A program made the position numbers and the translations under genes. Below, one piece after another: positions 8,663-16,711 of a DNA stretch of 64,000 nucleotides (positions are counted from its first letter, which is position 1; every line of letters starts with the position of its first letter). The stretch is from JBBQNJ01 sp038329845 (GTDB lineage: Bacteria; Planctomycetota; Phycisphaerae; Tepidisphaerales; Tepidisphaeraceae). The notes under the pieces were generated by a model. That model did no database searches. It had not been told where the DNA came from and saw only the letters and a program-made list of their open reading frames with translations. The stretch spans positions 1 to 64,000 of the forward strand of contig JBBQNJ010000017.1 of assembly GCA_038329845.1 (NCBI GenBank). Direction: 5' to 3'.

Positions 8663-9967
8663 TCACTTCGCGGGGCGCAGCGCCTGGCCCGCGCGGCCTG
8701 GCGCGATGTACGTGATTCGCGGATCCGCCGACAGCACGCCGGCGAGAAACCAGTTCTGGTCGATCACCGTCGGCACGGCCATCGCGGCGACGAAGTCGTC
8801 GGCGACGAGCTGTCGATAGTCGGGCCATTCGGTCGCCACCACCGCCACGTCAGCGCCGCGCAACGCATCCTGGGCGCTCGAACAGAGAGTCAGAACCCCG
8901 CTCAAGTCCGGCGGCAATTGCTTGATCGCCGGATCGTGGGCCCGCACCGATGCGCCCCGTGACGCCAGCCAGCGGCACAGCTCGATCGAAGCCGATCGGC
9001 GAAGGGTGTCGGTTGCGGGTTTATAGGTCAACCCCAGCACCGCCGCCACGCCGGTGCCCGATCGCATGGCCGCTTGCACCTTGTCTCGAAGCCATCCCTT
9101 GTGTGTGTCGTTGCTGGCAATAACACCGTCGAACAGCGGCGTGCCGACGCCGAACGAATCGCCGAATCCCACGAGAAACCGGACATCGCGGGCCAGGGTG
9201 CCGCCCGCGAACGCCGCCCCGGGCGACAGGTACGCCTTGGGGCCGATGCGCCCCTCGGTCTTCAGGCCGCGCTCGACCTGTTTGGCATCGGCGCCCACCA
9301 CTTCGCACAGCCGCGCCATTTCATTGGCGAAAACGACACTGGTGGCGAGAAAAGCGTTCAGCGCATGCTTGGTCATTTCCGCCGACGCGACCGTCATGAA
9401 CTCGATCCGATCGCACCATGGCGAAAACAGCTTGGTGAGCTGCGGCCGATCGGCCTCATCGTCGGTCCCGACAATGACGCGCTCGGGATGCTCGAAAACC
9501 TCGATCGCCTTGCCGAGGCGAAGATTTTCCGGCGAGCAGGCATAACGAAGGTCGCGCTGCGCCCAATCCCGGGCCAGGGACGCGGTGAACCCCACGGGCA
9601 CCTGGGACGAGATCAGCACCAGCGTGCCCGGGCGAAGCTGATCGGCGATCCGGTCCAGTTGGCGGCGCACGTACGCCACATCGGCCACGTCGCGTTCATC
9701 GACGGGCGTGTCGAACGTCACCCACAGCACTTCGGCATCCCGCATCGCCTCGGCCGGATCGGCAGTGAACCGCAGCGATCCGGCGTCGAGGCATTGTCGG
9801 ATTCGCGCATCCAGACCCGGCTCGGCCAGAGGCGCCTTGCCGTTTTGCAGTCCTTCGACGACCGCGGCGTCGAAGTCCAATCCGACCACACGGTTCGACG
9901 CCGCCGATGCGGCGCACGCCGCCGTCACGCTTCCCAGGTGCCACAGTCCAAACACGCAGATATCCAT
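8663..9967 (-). CDS. UDP-glucose/GDP-mannose dehydrogenase family protein lacking catalytic Cys
   Basis: 434 residues with the three-domain layout of UDP-sugar 6-dehydrogenases. The N-terminal Rossmann loop reads GLWHLGS instead of the usual GxGYVG. The middle domain has NAFLATSVVFANE and GRIGPKAYLSPG, and the C-terminal domain has VLGLTYKPATDTLRRS. The segment that normally carries the nucleophile (GFGGSCFPKD) reads AFAGGTLARD, so Thr replaces Cys. Without that thiol the four-electron oxidation to a uronic acid through a thioester should fail. It could instead stop at the aldehyde, act by another chemistry, or belong to a divergent clade. The start at 9967 follows the start of the Rossmann strand. 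Confidence 0.85.
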   Translation of the reverse strand: MDICVFGLWHLGSVTAACAASAASNRVVGLDFDAAVVEGLQNGKAPLAEPGLDARIRQCLDAGSLRFTADPAEAMRDAEVLWVTFDTPVDERDVADVAYVRRQLDRIADQLRPGTLVLISSQVPVGFTASLARDWAQRDLRYACSPENLRLGKAIEVFEHPERVIVGTDDEADRPQLTKLFSPWCDRIEFMTVASAEMTKHALNAFLATSVVFANEMARLCEVVGADAKQVERGLKTEGRIGPKAYLSPGAAFAGGTLARDVRFLVGFGDSFGVGTPLFDGVIASNDTHKGWLRDKVQAAMRSGTGVAAVLGLTYKPATDTLRRSASIELCRWLASRGASVRAHDPAIKQLPPDLSGVLTLCSSAQDALRGADVAVVATEWPDYRQLVADDFVAAMAVPTVIDQNWFLAGVLSADPRITYIAPGRAGQALRPAK

Positions 9968-10105
9968 CGCATCGCACGATACCCGCAAGCGGCAGACAAG
10001 AAAATCAGGAACGGCCGGGCCGTCGGACGGCAGCGGATCGGTGCGACTGCGTTGTTTTTTGGATACAGATCGAGGAGGCATCGGCGTTGAATCGCGAGGG
10101 TAAGG

Positions 10106-10588
10106 TCACGACATCACGCTGCTCAGGAGCAGCCCGGCGATGGTGCAGTAAATGACCAGTCCAGTTACATCCACCAGCGTGGCGACAAACGGCGTGGAAC
10201 TCGTCGCCGGGTCAAACCCCAAGCGGCGGATTAGCAACGGCAGCATCGCACCGGTGATCGTGCCGAATAGAACGACGCCGACGAGACTGAGCCAGACAGT
10301 GGCGCCAAGTCGAAACGAGTGTTCGCCGTAATTGACCCATCCGAAGTGTTGCCAGAGGACAATGCGAAAAAAGCCTATGCCGCCCAGTCAGAAACCCAGA
10401 GCCAGGCCGGATTGCAACTCCCTTCCCAATACGCGCAGCCAGTCAGTGAGTCGCAGTTCACCCAATGCCAATGAACGGATGACAAGCGTGGCGGCCTGCG
10501 AGCCCGCGTTGCCGCCGCTACTGATGATCAGGGGCACGAACAGCGCCAGAACGATGGCTTTGGCGATTTGATGCTCGAAGAAACCATG
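10106..10588 (-). pseudogene. mgtE: MgtE magnesium transporter, C-terminal remnant
   Basis: Reading the minus strand from 10588, about 160 codons match the membrane domain of MgtE: FVPLIISSGGNAGSQAATL, then LRLTDWLRVLGREL, then after an in-frame TGA at 10388-10390 the frame continues with LPLLIRRLGFDPATSST and VDVTGLVIYCTIAGLLL to a final stop at 10106. The cytoplasmic N domain, the CBS pair and the first transmembrane helix are absent. The 5' side is joined in frame to an S30AE-like gene. The deletion plus the nonsense codon indicate a dead transporter. Confidence 0.85.
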
Positions 10589-10927
10589 CCGCCGCGCGTT
10601 TGCCTCGATGGGGCGCAGCGGGCGCTGAGCCAGCCGCCTTACTTTGCCGGCGATCGCCTGTTCCAGCCGTCCGGCCGCGATGTCGATGGCACCGCCGGCA
10701 TTGGAATCGAAATGTCGAATCGTGATTATGCCGACGCCCCGAACCCAGGCATCCAGACGGCACGAGAACCGCGCCTCGCCATCGTCGCCGGGATCGTTCG
10801 TCAGCCACACGCCGATCCATGTGACTCGCCGCGACGCCCGCCGCGTCGCCTGCCACATTCGGGTTTCGGCATATTGGGTCAGTTCCTTCGCCAAGGTCAG
10901 ATTGATGGGGTGAATGTCGATGCGCAT
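10388..10927 (-). CDS. S30AE (HPF-like) protein fused to truncated MgtE
   Basis: The first about 110 residues (MRIDIHPINLTLAKELTQYA to about LAQRPLRPIEA) look like a ribosome hibernation/sigma-54 modulation (S30AE) domain, weakly similar to the protein at 13100-13450. From about residue 114 the frame runs into MgtE membrane sequence (AKAIVLALFVPLIISSGG) and stops at a TGA inside it. AAAGGAG before the ATG at 10927 supports the start. The soluble part may still work, but the hydrophobic tail of about 65 residues would be unusual for a ribosome factor. It is last in the Rnk/S30AE cluster. Confidence 0.65.
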   Translation of the reverse strand: MRIDIHPINLTLAKELTQYAETRMWQATRRASRRVTWIGVWLTNDPGDDGEARFSCRLDAWVRGVGIITIRHFDSNAGGAIDIAAGRLEQAIAGKVRRLAQRPLRPIEANARRHGFFEHQIAKAIVLALFVPLIISSGGNAGSQAATLVIRSLALGELRLTDWLRVLGRELQSGLALGF

Positions 10928-11111
10928 GGGGGGACTCCTTTCTCGAAGACTCGTTGTTCGACGATTCAGACGGATGTTCCAAGACGAGACGACGGCGCGA
11001 GGAAAGATCGACTTGGCTCCCGGGCTGATCGCGCGGCCGCTGCGAGATTCTCCTGTTTCAGTCCGTGGAAAACCCGATCGCCCGCGCCCGCGGCGATGAG
11101 CGCTACTCCGG

Positions 11112-11531
11112 CTAGAGGTCCAGGTCACCGGCGGCCTCCGGCTGATAGCGCAATTTGGCCACGTGCGCGGTGTGCGAACGATCCGGATCGCTCCATCCCA
11201 ACACGTCGCCCACGCGGCTGCCGAGCAGCGCCAATCCGGTCGGCTCGAACACGCTGACCGAATCGCCGTCGCCGCAATCGTCAGCGCCGGGGTATACCAG
11301 CGTCGCCGTCCGCGTCGTTCCGCTTCGCAGGTCCTTCAGTTCGACCTGCGAGTTCATCGTGACCAGATCGCCGGGAACTTCGGACGATTCGCAGGCGTGG
11401 GCCTGCTCCAGTTGCTCGTTGAGCCAGTCCAGATACGGGCCGTAGGTGCTCCACGAGCGCCGGGCCGAATCGACGACCTGCTGAAGCCTCTTGCGGTCGT
11501 TCTTGTTGATCACGAGTTTTCCGGAAAACAT
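11112..11531 (-). CDS. Rnk-type GreA/GreB C-terminal domain protein (copy 4)
   Basis: 139 residues. The N-terminal 55 residues form a short helical arm and the rest is the FKBP-like GreA/GreB C-terminal domain: VPGDLVTMNSQVEL, TLVYPG, then ALLGSRVGD and the end YQPEAAGDLDL. The ending matches the Rnk family; E. coli Rnk is a nucleoside diphosphate kinase regulator that binds RNA polymerase. It lacks the long coiled-coil finger of GreA, so cleavage stimulation is not expected. AAAGGAG lies before the ATG. It is the last of four tandem paralogues read on the minus strand. Confidence 0.88.
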   Translation of the reverse strand: MFSGKLVINKNDRKRLQQVVDSARRSWSTYGPYLDWLNEQLEQAHACESSEVPGDLVTMNSQVELKDLRSGTTRTATLVYPGADDCGDGDSVSVFEPTGLALLGSRVGDVLGWSDPDRSHTAHVAKLRYQPEAAGDLDL

Positions 11532-11656
11532 GGGAATCTCCTTTCGATGCCGGGACTAGCGCCGACCACCGGGGTCCATCATGGCCTGACCGTCGGGCCA
11601 GGCGGGATGGGTGGTGGGCGACGATCGTCGCGGCAATACGAGTTGGCAACGTTCGC

Positions 11657-12070
11657 TCACAGGTGCAGGTCTCCGGCCGCCTCTGGCTGGTAGAGGATCC
11701 GCTCGATCTTGATCTTGCGGACTCCGGCGGGGGCATTGACCTCGACGATATCGCCGACCTTGGCGCCCAGCAGGGCCGTTCCCAGCGGGGCCAGGATTGA
11801 GAGCCGGCCGTCATCGATGTCGGAATGCTCCGGATAGACCAGCGTGTAAGTGTCACGCTCGTCGCTGCGCAGATCACGGACGCACACCTTCGAGTTCATC
11901 GTGACGACTTTCTTCGGCACACGGGTGGAAGCGACGACCTCGCCGCGACTGAGTTCCCGGCCCAGCTCCGAGCCTAGAGGCCCCGAACTGATGCGGCTCC
12001 GCGGAGACTGAACCAGTCCGCTCAGGCGGTCGAAGTCGGCTTCAGTGATGACAACACTCTTTCCATTCAT
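11657..12070 (-). CDS. Rnk-type GreA/GreB C-terminal domain protein (copy 3)
   Basis: 137 residues, the copy closest to E. coli Rnk in feel: GKSVVITEADFDRLSGL at the start, VPKKVVTMNSKVCVRDL, TLVYPEHSD, APLGTALLGAKVGD and YQPEAAGDLHL. The same two-part layout as its neighbours suggests RNA polymerase secondary-channel or NDK-related regulation by family analogy; nothing here proves it. The ribosome-binding site AAAAGGAG overlaps the end of copy 2, whose stop is only 20 bases upstream, so the two are very likely co-transcribed. Confidence 0.9.
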   Translation of the reverse strand: MNGKSVVITEADFDRLSGLVQSPRSRISSGPLGSELGRELSRGEVVASTRVPKKVVTMNSKVCVRDLRSDERDTYTLVYPEHSDIDDGRLSILAPLGTALLGAKVGDIVEVNAPAGVRKIKIERILYQPEAAGDLHL

Positions 12071-12090
12071 GGCAATGCTCCTTTTGATCT

Positions 12091-12504
12091 TTACCAGGGG
12101 TATTCTCCAGCCGCTTCGGGCTGGTAAATCACTTGTTCAATCCGCAGTCGGCGCACCTTCGCGCCAAGCGTCCAATGGACGATCGCACCCACTCGTTTGC
12201 CCAGGATCGCCGCTCCGCACGGCCCGGCGACCGAAAGCCGGTCGCCGAACATGCTGGTGTCGAACGGATCCGCCAGCGTCAAAATCGTTCGCTTGCCGGT
12301 GTCCATGTCGCGCAGGCGAACCCGCGAGTCCATCGTCACCACGTTGCGGGGCACGTCTCTGGGGCTGACGATCCGCGCCGTGATGATGCGGGTCTTCAGC
12401 GCGGCAATATGATCGGCCCGGCCCCGCCCGGACACTTTGAGCCGCCGCGTCACGCCGCGCAATCGCCGCGTATCGGCATCTGTAATGAAGGCTCCGCGAT
12501 GCAT
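12091..12504 (-). CDS. Rnk-type GreA/GreB C-terminal domain protein (copy 2)
   Basis: 137 residues beginning MHRGAFITDADTRRLRGV, with VPRNVVTMDSRVRLRDM, AAILGKRVGA and the closing YQPEAAGEYPW. It is more basic than its paralogues in the N-terminal arm (RRLKVSGRGR). AAAGGAG six bases before the ATG at 12504 decides the start; the frame runs on upstream into copy 1 but only as an overlap. The conserved DVVTM(N/D)S strand and the C-terminal motif show it is a true paralogue, diverged well beyond a recent duplication. Confidence 0.88.
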   Translation of the reverse strand: MHRGAFITDADTRRLRGVTRRLKVSGRGRADHIAALKTRIITARIVSPRDVPRNVVTMDSRVRLRDMDTGKRTILTLADPFDTSMFGDRLSVAGPCGAAILGKRVGAIVHWTLGAKVRRLRIEQVIYQPEAAGEYPW

Positions 12505-12527
12505 GATGTCTCCTTTCGCTGTGGCCG

Positions 12528-12944
12528 TTAAAGGTGGTAGTCGCCCGCCGCTTCCGGCTGGTAATACACACGCTCGATGCACAGGTGCCGCATCCCCGAC
12601 CCCACGGGGCATTGCACCGTGTCGCCGACCCGCCGGTCCCGGATCGTCGCGCCCAGCGGTGCCACCACCGAAACCTTGCGGGCGACGAGATCGGCATCCT
12701 GCGGAAGAGCCAGCGTGCAACTCCATTTCTCATTGATGTCCAGATCACGCATGCCGATCAGCGAGTTCATCGTGACGACATCTCGAGGCACGTTGCGCTG
12801 GTCCACAACTCGTGCCTGCTTAACCCACTCCGAGAGCAATTCGACGTACTCTCTGGCCACGCCATCGCATGGCGAAAAGTGATTCAGCAACTCTCGCAGG
12901 CGCAATTGATCCACATCCGTTAAAATGAGTTCGTCCACTTCCAT
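12528..12944 (-). CDS. Rnk-type GreA/GreB C-terminal domain protein (copy 1)
   Basis: About 138 residues starting MEVDELILTDVDQLRLREL, with VPRDVVTMNSLIGMRDL, SVVAPLGATIRDRRVGD and YQPEAAGDYHL. I chose the ATG at 12944 because it gives the same length and N-terminal pattern as the three paralogues. An ATG at 12965 in the same frame is possible, and neither has a strong ribosome-binding site. It is the first Rnk gene after the S30AE gene, with a gap of about 155 bases that could hold an additional promoter. Confidence 0.85.
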   Translation of the reverse strand: MEVDELILTDVDQLRLRELLNHFSPCDGVAREYVELLSEWVKQARVVDQRNVPRDVVTMNSLIGMRDLDINEKWSCTLALPQDADLVARKVSVVAPLGATIRDRRVGDTVQCPVGSGMRHLCIERVYYQPEAAGDYHL

Positions 12945-13099
12945 CAACCCAATGTTCTCGCGCATTGTCGCATCCCATCTGCCGAGTAATTTTCTCCGTC
13001 GCGACTCGGCGGCGCGACGGAAACCCGCGCCATCTCGCATTTCCCATGCGAAACGGCGCGAGTGCCACAACTTCTGATTGGTAAAGAGAACGTCGCGCT

Positions 13100-13450
13100 T
13101 CAGGCCGTCAATCGGTGCAAGCCGCGGTTGGCGTATTCGCGTCGAAGCGTCCGCCGTCGCTTGAGCCGACGCCAGACGGCCTCCTTGGCCCGTGCCGCCG
13201 CTTCATCGACGGTCGCGTACAGGTCGCGGCCGACGGCCTCGACGATGATGCTGCGCAAGGGACGCAGCCGGACCACGATCCGGCAGCGCTTGTCCGCGCC
13301 GCCGCGCGGGCCGTTGATGTCCTTCAAGCGAACGGACACCGCGGCGATCTGGTCGGAGGCCGTCCCAAGCGAAAGCTTGATCCGGCCTTCGATATGTCGC
13401 ACAATCGCGTCGGTCAACTCGAAACTCAAACCCTGAATCCTGATCCGCAT
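13100..13450 (-). CDS. S30AE / HPF-like ribosome-associated protein
   Basis: 116 residues with the short hibernation-factor pattern: an N-terminal beta strand (MRIRIQGLSFELTDAIVRHI), a basic RRLKRRR stretch near the end, and VEAVGRDLYATVDEA, which parallels the GxDMYAAID signature of HPF/YfiA. Such proteins bind the 30S decoding region and inactivate ribosomes in stress or stationary phase. GAAAGGAG precedes the ATG. It is first in the minus-strand cluster with the four Rnk-type genes and diverges from an nhaR-like gene, which suggests stress control of both transcription and translation factors. Confidence 0.82.
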   Translation of the reverse strand: MRIRIQGLSFELTDAIVRHIEGRIKLSLGTASDQIAAVSVRLKDINGPRGGADKRCRIVVRLRPLRSIIVEAVGRDLYATVDEAAARAKEAVWRRLKRRRTLRREYANRGLHRLTA

Positions 13451-13517
13451 GGTGGCTCCTTTCTCGACGTATCATAGCCTGTGCCAATGAGTTCGGCAAA
13501 TACGAAGTTTCTACCTT

Positions 13518-13540
13518 TACTATTGGTTTAACCTATAGTA
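13518..13540. promoter_or_regulatory. Palindromic operator between nhaR-like and S30AE genes
   Basis: An interrupted dyad with arms TACTATTGGTT and AACCTATAGTA around one central base, with one mismatched pair. It contains a T-N11-A LysR box and lies 10 bases before the nhaR-like ATG and 67 bases before the divergent S30AE ATG. That spacing is typical for a LysR protein repressing itself and activating the divergent operon. No experimental evidence. Confidence 0.65.
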
Positions 13541-13550
13541 GAATCCGGCC

Positions 13551-14462
13551 ATGAAATGGCTGAACTACAACCACCTGCACTACTTCTGGATGGTCGCTCG
13601 CGAGGGAAGCATGGTCCGCGCCAGCGAGGAGCTGATGGTCTCGCAGCCCACGATCAGCGCCCAGCTCAAGGATTTGGAAAAGGCCCTGGGCCAGCGGCTG
13701 TTCGATCGGGTCGGGCGCGGCCTGGCATTGACCGACGCGGGACGGATCGCCTTCAACTATGCCAATGAAATGTTTTCATTGGGCCAGGAGCTGGTCAACG
13801 CCCTGGAGCATCAGCCGCGAGTCCGCCCGCTGCGGCTGGCGGTGGGGATCGTGGATGTGATCCCCAAGCCCGTCGCCCGTCGCCTGCTCGAGCCGGCGAT
13901 GCGCCTGCCTCAGAAAGTGCGGCTAACCTGCCGCGAGGACAAGGCCGACCGTCTCCTCGCCGACCTGGCGGCCCGCCGCCTGGACATGGTCCTCAGCGAC
14001 AGCCCCATCGGCGCCGTGATGGGATTCCAGGGCTTCAACTATCTCCTGGGCGAGTGCGGCGTCTGTTTCTTCGCCGCCCCCAAGCTCGCCGCCAAGTACA
14101 CAAAGGGATTCCCCAAGTCGCTGGACGGCGCGCCGATGCTTCTACCCACAGGCCACACCGCCGTTCGCCGCTCGCTCGATCTCTGGTTCGACTCCCAACG
14201 CATCCACCCCATTCTCGTCGGCGACTTCGACGACAGCGCCCTGATGTTCTCCTTCGGCCAGGGAGGGGAGGGAATTTTCCCCGCGCCGTCGGTGATCGAA
14301 AGCCATGTCCATCGCGTGGCCGGCGTACGACGGGTCGGCAGGACCGACGAGGTCAAGGAGCGGTTCTACGCCATCTCCGCCGAGGAACACCCCAAGCACT
14401 CCGCCGTGATCGCTATTCGCGACGCGGCCCGACAGGAGATATTCCAGGAAAATCAAGAATAG
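13551..14462 (+). CDS. nhaR: LysR family regulator, NhaR type
   Basis: 303 residues. The N-terminal winged helix begins MKWLNYNHLHYFWMVAREGS, very like E. coli NhaR, which starts with NYNHLYYFW. The recognition helix is SQPTISAQLKDLEKALGQ, then the effector domain with RRLLEPAMRLP and PAPSVIESHV. E. coli NhaR senses sodium and activates the nhaA antiporter and other stress genes. Here no antiporter is adjacent; the divergent neighbour is the S30AE/Rnk cluster. It is probably autoregulated through the palindrome immediately upstream. Its ribosome-binding site is weak. Confidence 0.88.
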   Translation: MKWLNYNHLHYFWMVAREGSMVRASEELMVSQPTISAQLKDLEKALGQRLFDRVGRGLALTDAGRIAFNYANEMFSLGQELVNALEHQPRVRPLRLAVGIVDVIPKPVARRLLEPAMRLPQKVRLTCREDKADRLLADLAARRLDMVLSDSPIGAVMGFQGFNYLLGECGVCFFAAPKLAAKYTKGFPKSLDGAPMLLPTGHTAVRRSLDLWFDSQRIHPILVGDFDDSALMFSFGQGGEGIFPAPSVIESHVHRVAGVRRVGRTDEVKERFYAISAEEHPKHSAVIAIRDAARQEIFQENQE

Positions 14463-14685
14463 ACTCCGCGACGACGCTGCTGGCCGAGCGTAGACGGCCG
14501 GCGGTTGGCTACATGTTCAGTCCCAACTTCATCACCGAGAGATTGCAGACCGACCGAATGCCGCCCCAGTGCTTGTGGCCGCTTCGGACTCCATGCTCCG
14601 GCAGCCGTCGTCCTGGCTGGTGCGACCCGGGCAAGCCCATGCGCCTCGATGGGCATCGGTTCCCGTCAGGCGGTAGACTGTAGGG

Positions 14686-15420
14686 ATGGCGATCGATCGA
14701 CCCGTGGCGTTGGTGACTGGCGGCGCTCGCCGGGTTGGACGCGAGATTTCTCTGCGCCTCACTCGGCAGGGGTTCCACGTCTGCGTTCATTATCACCACA
14801 GCGAAGCCGAATCCGACGAACTGTGCCGGGAAATCCGCGATAACGGAGGTAGCGCCACCCGGATCGGCGCGGATCTGGCCCGCCCGTGGGAGACGGTCCC
14901 GCCGCTGGCTGAAGCGATCCTGCGCGACTTGGGGCGATTGGACGTGCTAGTGAATAACGCGTCGCTCTACGTGCCATCATCAATGGCTGAAGTGGACGAA
15001 CCCACGGTCCGGCGGCTGTTCGCCATCCACCATGATGCCCCCCTGCTGCTGTGCCGGGCGTTCGAGCCGGCGCTGCGCCAAGCCCGCGGGCACGTGGTGA
15101 ATCTCAGCGATCTTCTCGCCGAGCGCCCCTGGCCGGAATATCTGGCGTACAGCGCCAGCAAGGCGGCGTTGTCGGCGCTGACTCGCGGCTTGGCCAAGGC
15201 CCTGGCGCCGGAGGTGACGGTCAACGCTATCGCGCCCGGCGTGGTCGAATGGCCGAGTGATTTTCCGGAGGAAGCCAGGGCGCGATATCTTCAACGGGTG
15301 CCATTGGGACGCGCCGGGAGACCTCGAGACGTGGCCGAACTGGTCGCGTTTCTGGTCAGCGGCGCTTCGTACATCACCGGACAGATCATCCCGCTCGATG
15401 GCGGACGCGGCATCACTTGA
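14686..15420 (+). CDS. SDR oxidoreductase, pteridine reductase/FolM-like
   Basis: 244 residues with TGGARRVGR as the cofactor loop, the sequence style of pteridine reductases and FolM rather than of FabG. NNASLYVPS follows, then Ser in VNLSDLL and the active site YSASK. The C-terminus YITGQIIPLDGG is typical of FabG-type SDRs. A reductase of dihydropterins or a similar substrate is the best guess. folE, 6 kb away, shows that pterin synthesis exists in this organism but does not link the two. Its last eight bases overlap the convergent epimerase gene. Confidence 0.85.
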   Translation: MAIDRPVALVTGGARRVGREISLRLTRQGFHVCVHYHHSEAESDELCREIRDNGGSATRIGADLARPWETVPPLAEAILRDLGRLDVLVNNASLYVPSSMAEVDEPTVRRLFAIHHDAPLLLCRAFEPALRQARGHVVNLSDLLAERPWPEYLAYSASKAALSALTRGLAKALAPEVTVNAIAPGVVEWPSDFPEEARARYLQRVPLGRAGRPRDVAELVAFLVSGASYITGQIIPLDGGRGIT

Positions 15421-16402
15421 TGGGCGACTCACCCGGCAGCGGGTAGAGATGCCCTTCGGTTTTGAACCATTCGACGAACTTCTCAAGCCCCGACGCCAGC
15501 GGCGTCGCCGGGGCGTAACCCAGTTCAGCGCTCGATCGAGTCAGATCGGCATAGGTTCGTTCGACATCCCCCGGCTGCGCGGGTTTCCGATCGATGATCG
15601 CCTTCGTTCCCGTCGCCCGCTCGATTTGCGCGATCAGCTCGGTCAACGTTATCGGATTCGATCCGCCCAGGTTGTAGATGCGATATCGATCGCAGCGGTC
15701 CAGAGCCGCGAGAATGCCGGCGACGGTATCTTGCACGAACGTGTAGTCGCGGCTGGTCGATCCATCGCCGAACACCGGGATCGATTTGCCCCGCAGCAGC
15801 AGTCGAGTGAACTTGTGAATCGCCAGGTCCGGGCGCTGGCGCGGGCCGAACACCGTAAAAAATCGCAGACAAAAAATGGGCATCCGATACAGATGCCAGT
15901 GCGTGTAACAGAGCAGTTCCCCGGCCCGCTTCGTCGCGGCGTAGGGACTGACCGGCTCGGCGACGGGGTCCTCCTCGGAGAACGGGACCTTCGCCAGATT
16001 ACCGTAGACGCTGGAACTCGATGCGAACAAAAATTTCGACACCTTCTGATCCGCCGCCGCCTGCAACAGATTCGTCGTGCCTTCGACGTTTACGCGGGCG
16101 TAGAGGGCCGGGCGCTCGATGCTGGGGCGCACGCCGGCCATCGCCGCTAAGTGAATGATCGCCGCCGGCTTGACCCGCGCGACCAGCGCGGCGATCGCCG
16201 CGCCGTCGGTGATGTCGAGTTCCTCCAGATCGAACGATCGCCCATCCAGCGACCGGATGTTGGCCTCCTTCCAGGCACGGGGATAGAAGTCGGCGAAATT
16301 ATCGACCCCGATAACCCGCATTCCGCGCGCCAGCAGCGCCTCGGCGGTGTTCGATCCAATAAACCCGGCAGCGCCGGTGACAAGTACGGTAGGTTGGTTC
16401 AT
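15413..16402 (-). CDS. NAD-dependent epimerase, UDP-glucuronate 4-epimerase-like
   Basis: 329 residues of extended SDR: VTGAAGFIGSNTAEALL, the active site Ser in ASSSSVYGN and YAATK, and LRFFTVFGPRQRPDLAIHKF. The RFFTV(F/Y)GP..RPD segment is diagnostic of UDP-glucuronate 4-epimerase relatives, which make UDP-galacturonate for envelope polysaccharides. The specificity is inferred. It reads convergently with the SDR gene (8-bp overlap) and has a long upstream region carrying a REP-like inverted repeat. Confidence 0.9.
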   Translation of the reverse strand: MNQPTVLVTGAAGFIGSNTAEALLARGMRVIGVDNFADFYPRAWKEANIRSLDGRSFDLEELDITDGAAIAALVARVKPAAIIHLAAMAGVRPSIERPALYARVNVEGTTNLLQAAADQKVSKFLFASSSSVYGNLAKVPFSEEDPVAEPVSPYAATKRAGELLCYTHWHLYRMPIFCLRFFTVFGPRQRPDLAIHKFTRLLLRGKSIPVFGDGSTSRDYTFVQDTVAGILAALDRCDRYRIYNLGGSNPITLTELIAQIERATGTKAIIDRKPAQPGDVERTYADLTRSSAELGYAPATPLASGLEKFVEWFKTEGHLYPLPGESPIK

Positions 16403-16711
16403 GCGATTTCCGATCGTTGCTCGAGCTTACCCCAATCTTAGCGGCGGCGAAAATCCGCGATACCGCCCTTTCCCCGAGGGTGAACCCACATTTGGCGAAT
16501 CGTCCAAAATCATAGCGAATAGAAAAAGGGGACGCGCTTCTTTTTCGGAATTTGTAAGCTATTTCGATGAAAGTCTCAATTAAGAACAATTCATAATATT
16601 GTACATCTATTACGCTGTGAAAAAAGAAGCGCGTCCCCTTTCTTCGGGGTGTCCTCGCCCGGCGGGCGCTGGACGATGCCTTTACGGCGTCGATGTCGTA
16701 TATTGCCGCGT
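16403..16711. other. Intergenic region holding the inverted repeat
   Basis: Apart from the REP-like pair at 16523-16641, nothing was recognised. The region must contain the divergent promoters of the epimerase and of the RNase HII-like gene. The interior of the pair is much more AT-rich than the surroundings. Confidence 0.5.
16523..16641. repeat. REP-like inverted repeat pair
   Basis: Two inverted copies of a 23-24 bp sequence: AAAAAGGGGACGCGCTTC followed by T-rich at 16523-16546, and its reverse complement (starting GAAAAAAGAAGCGCG) at 16619-16641. They enclose about 70 bp of unusually AT-rich DNA. The GGGGAC-N-C layout resembles the REP sequences mobilised by RAYT (TnpA-REP) transposases. 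No RAYT gene is in the window. Confidence 0.75.
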
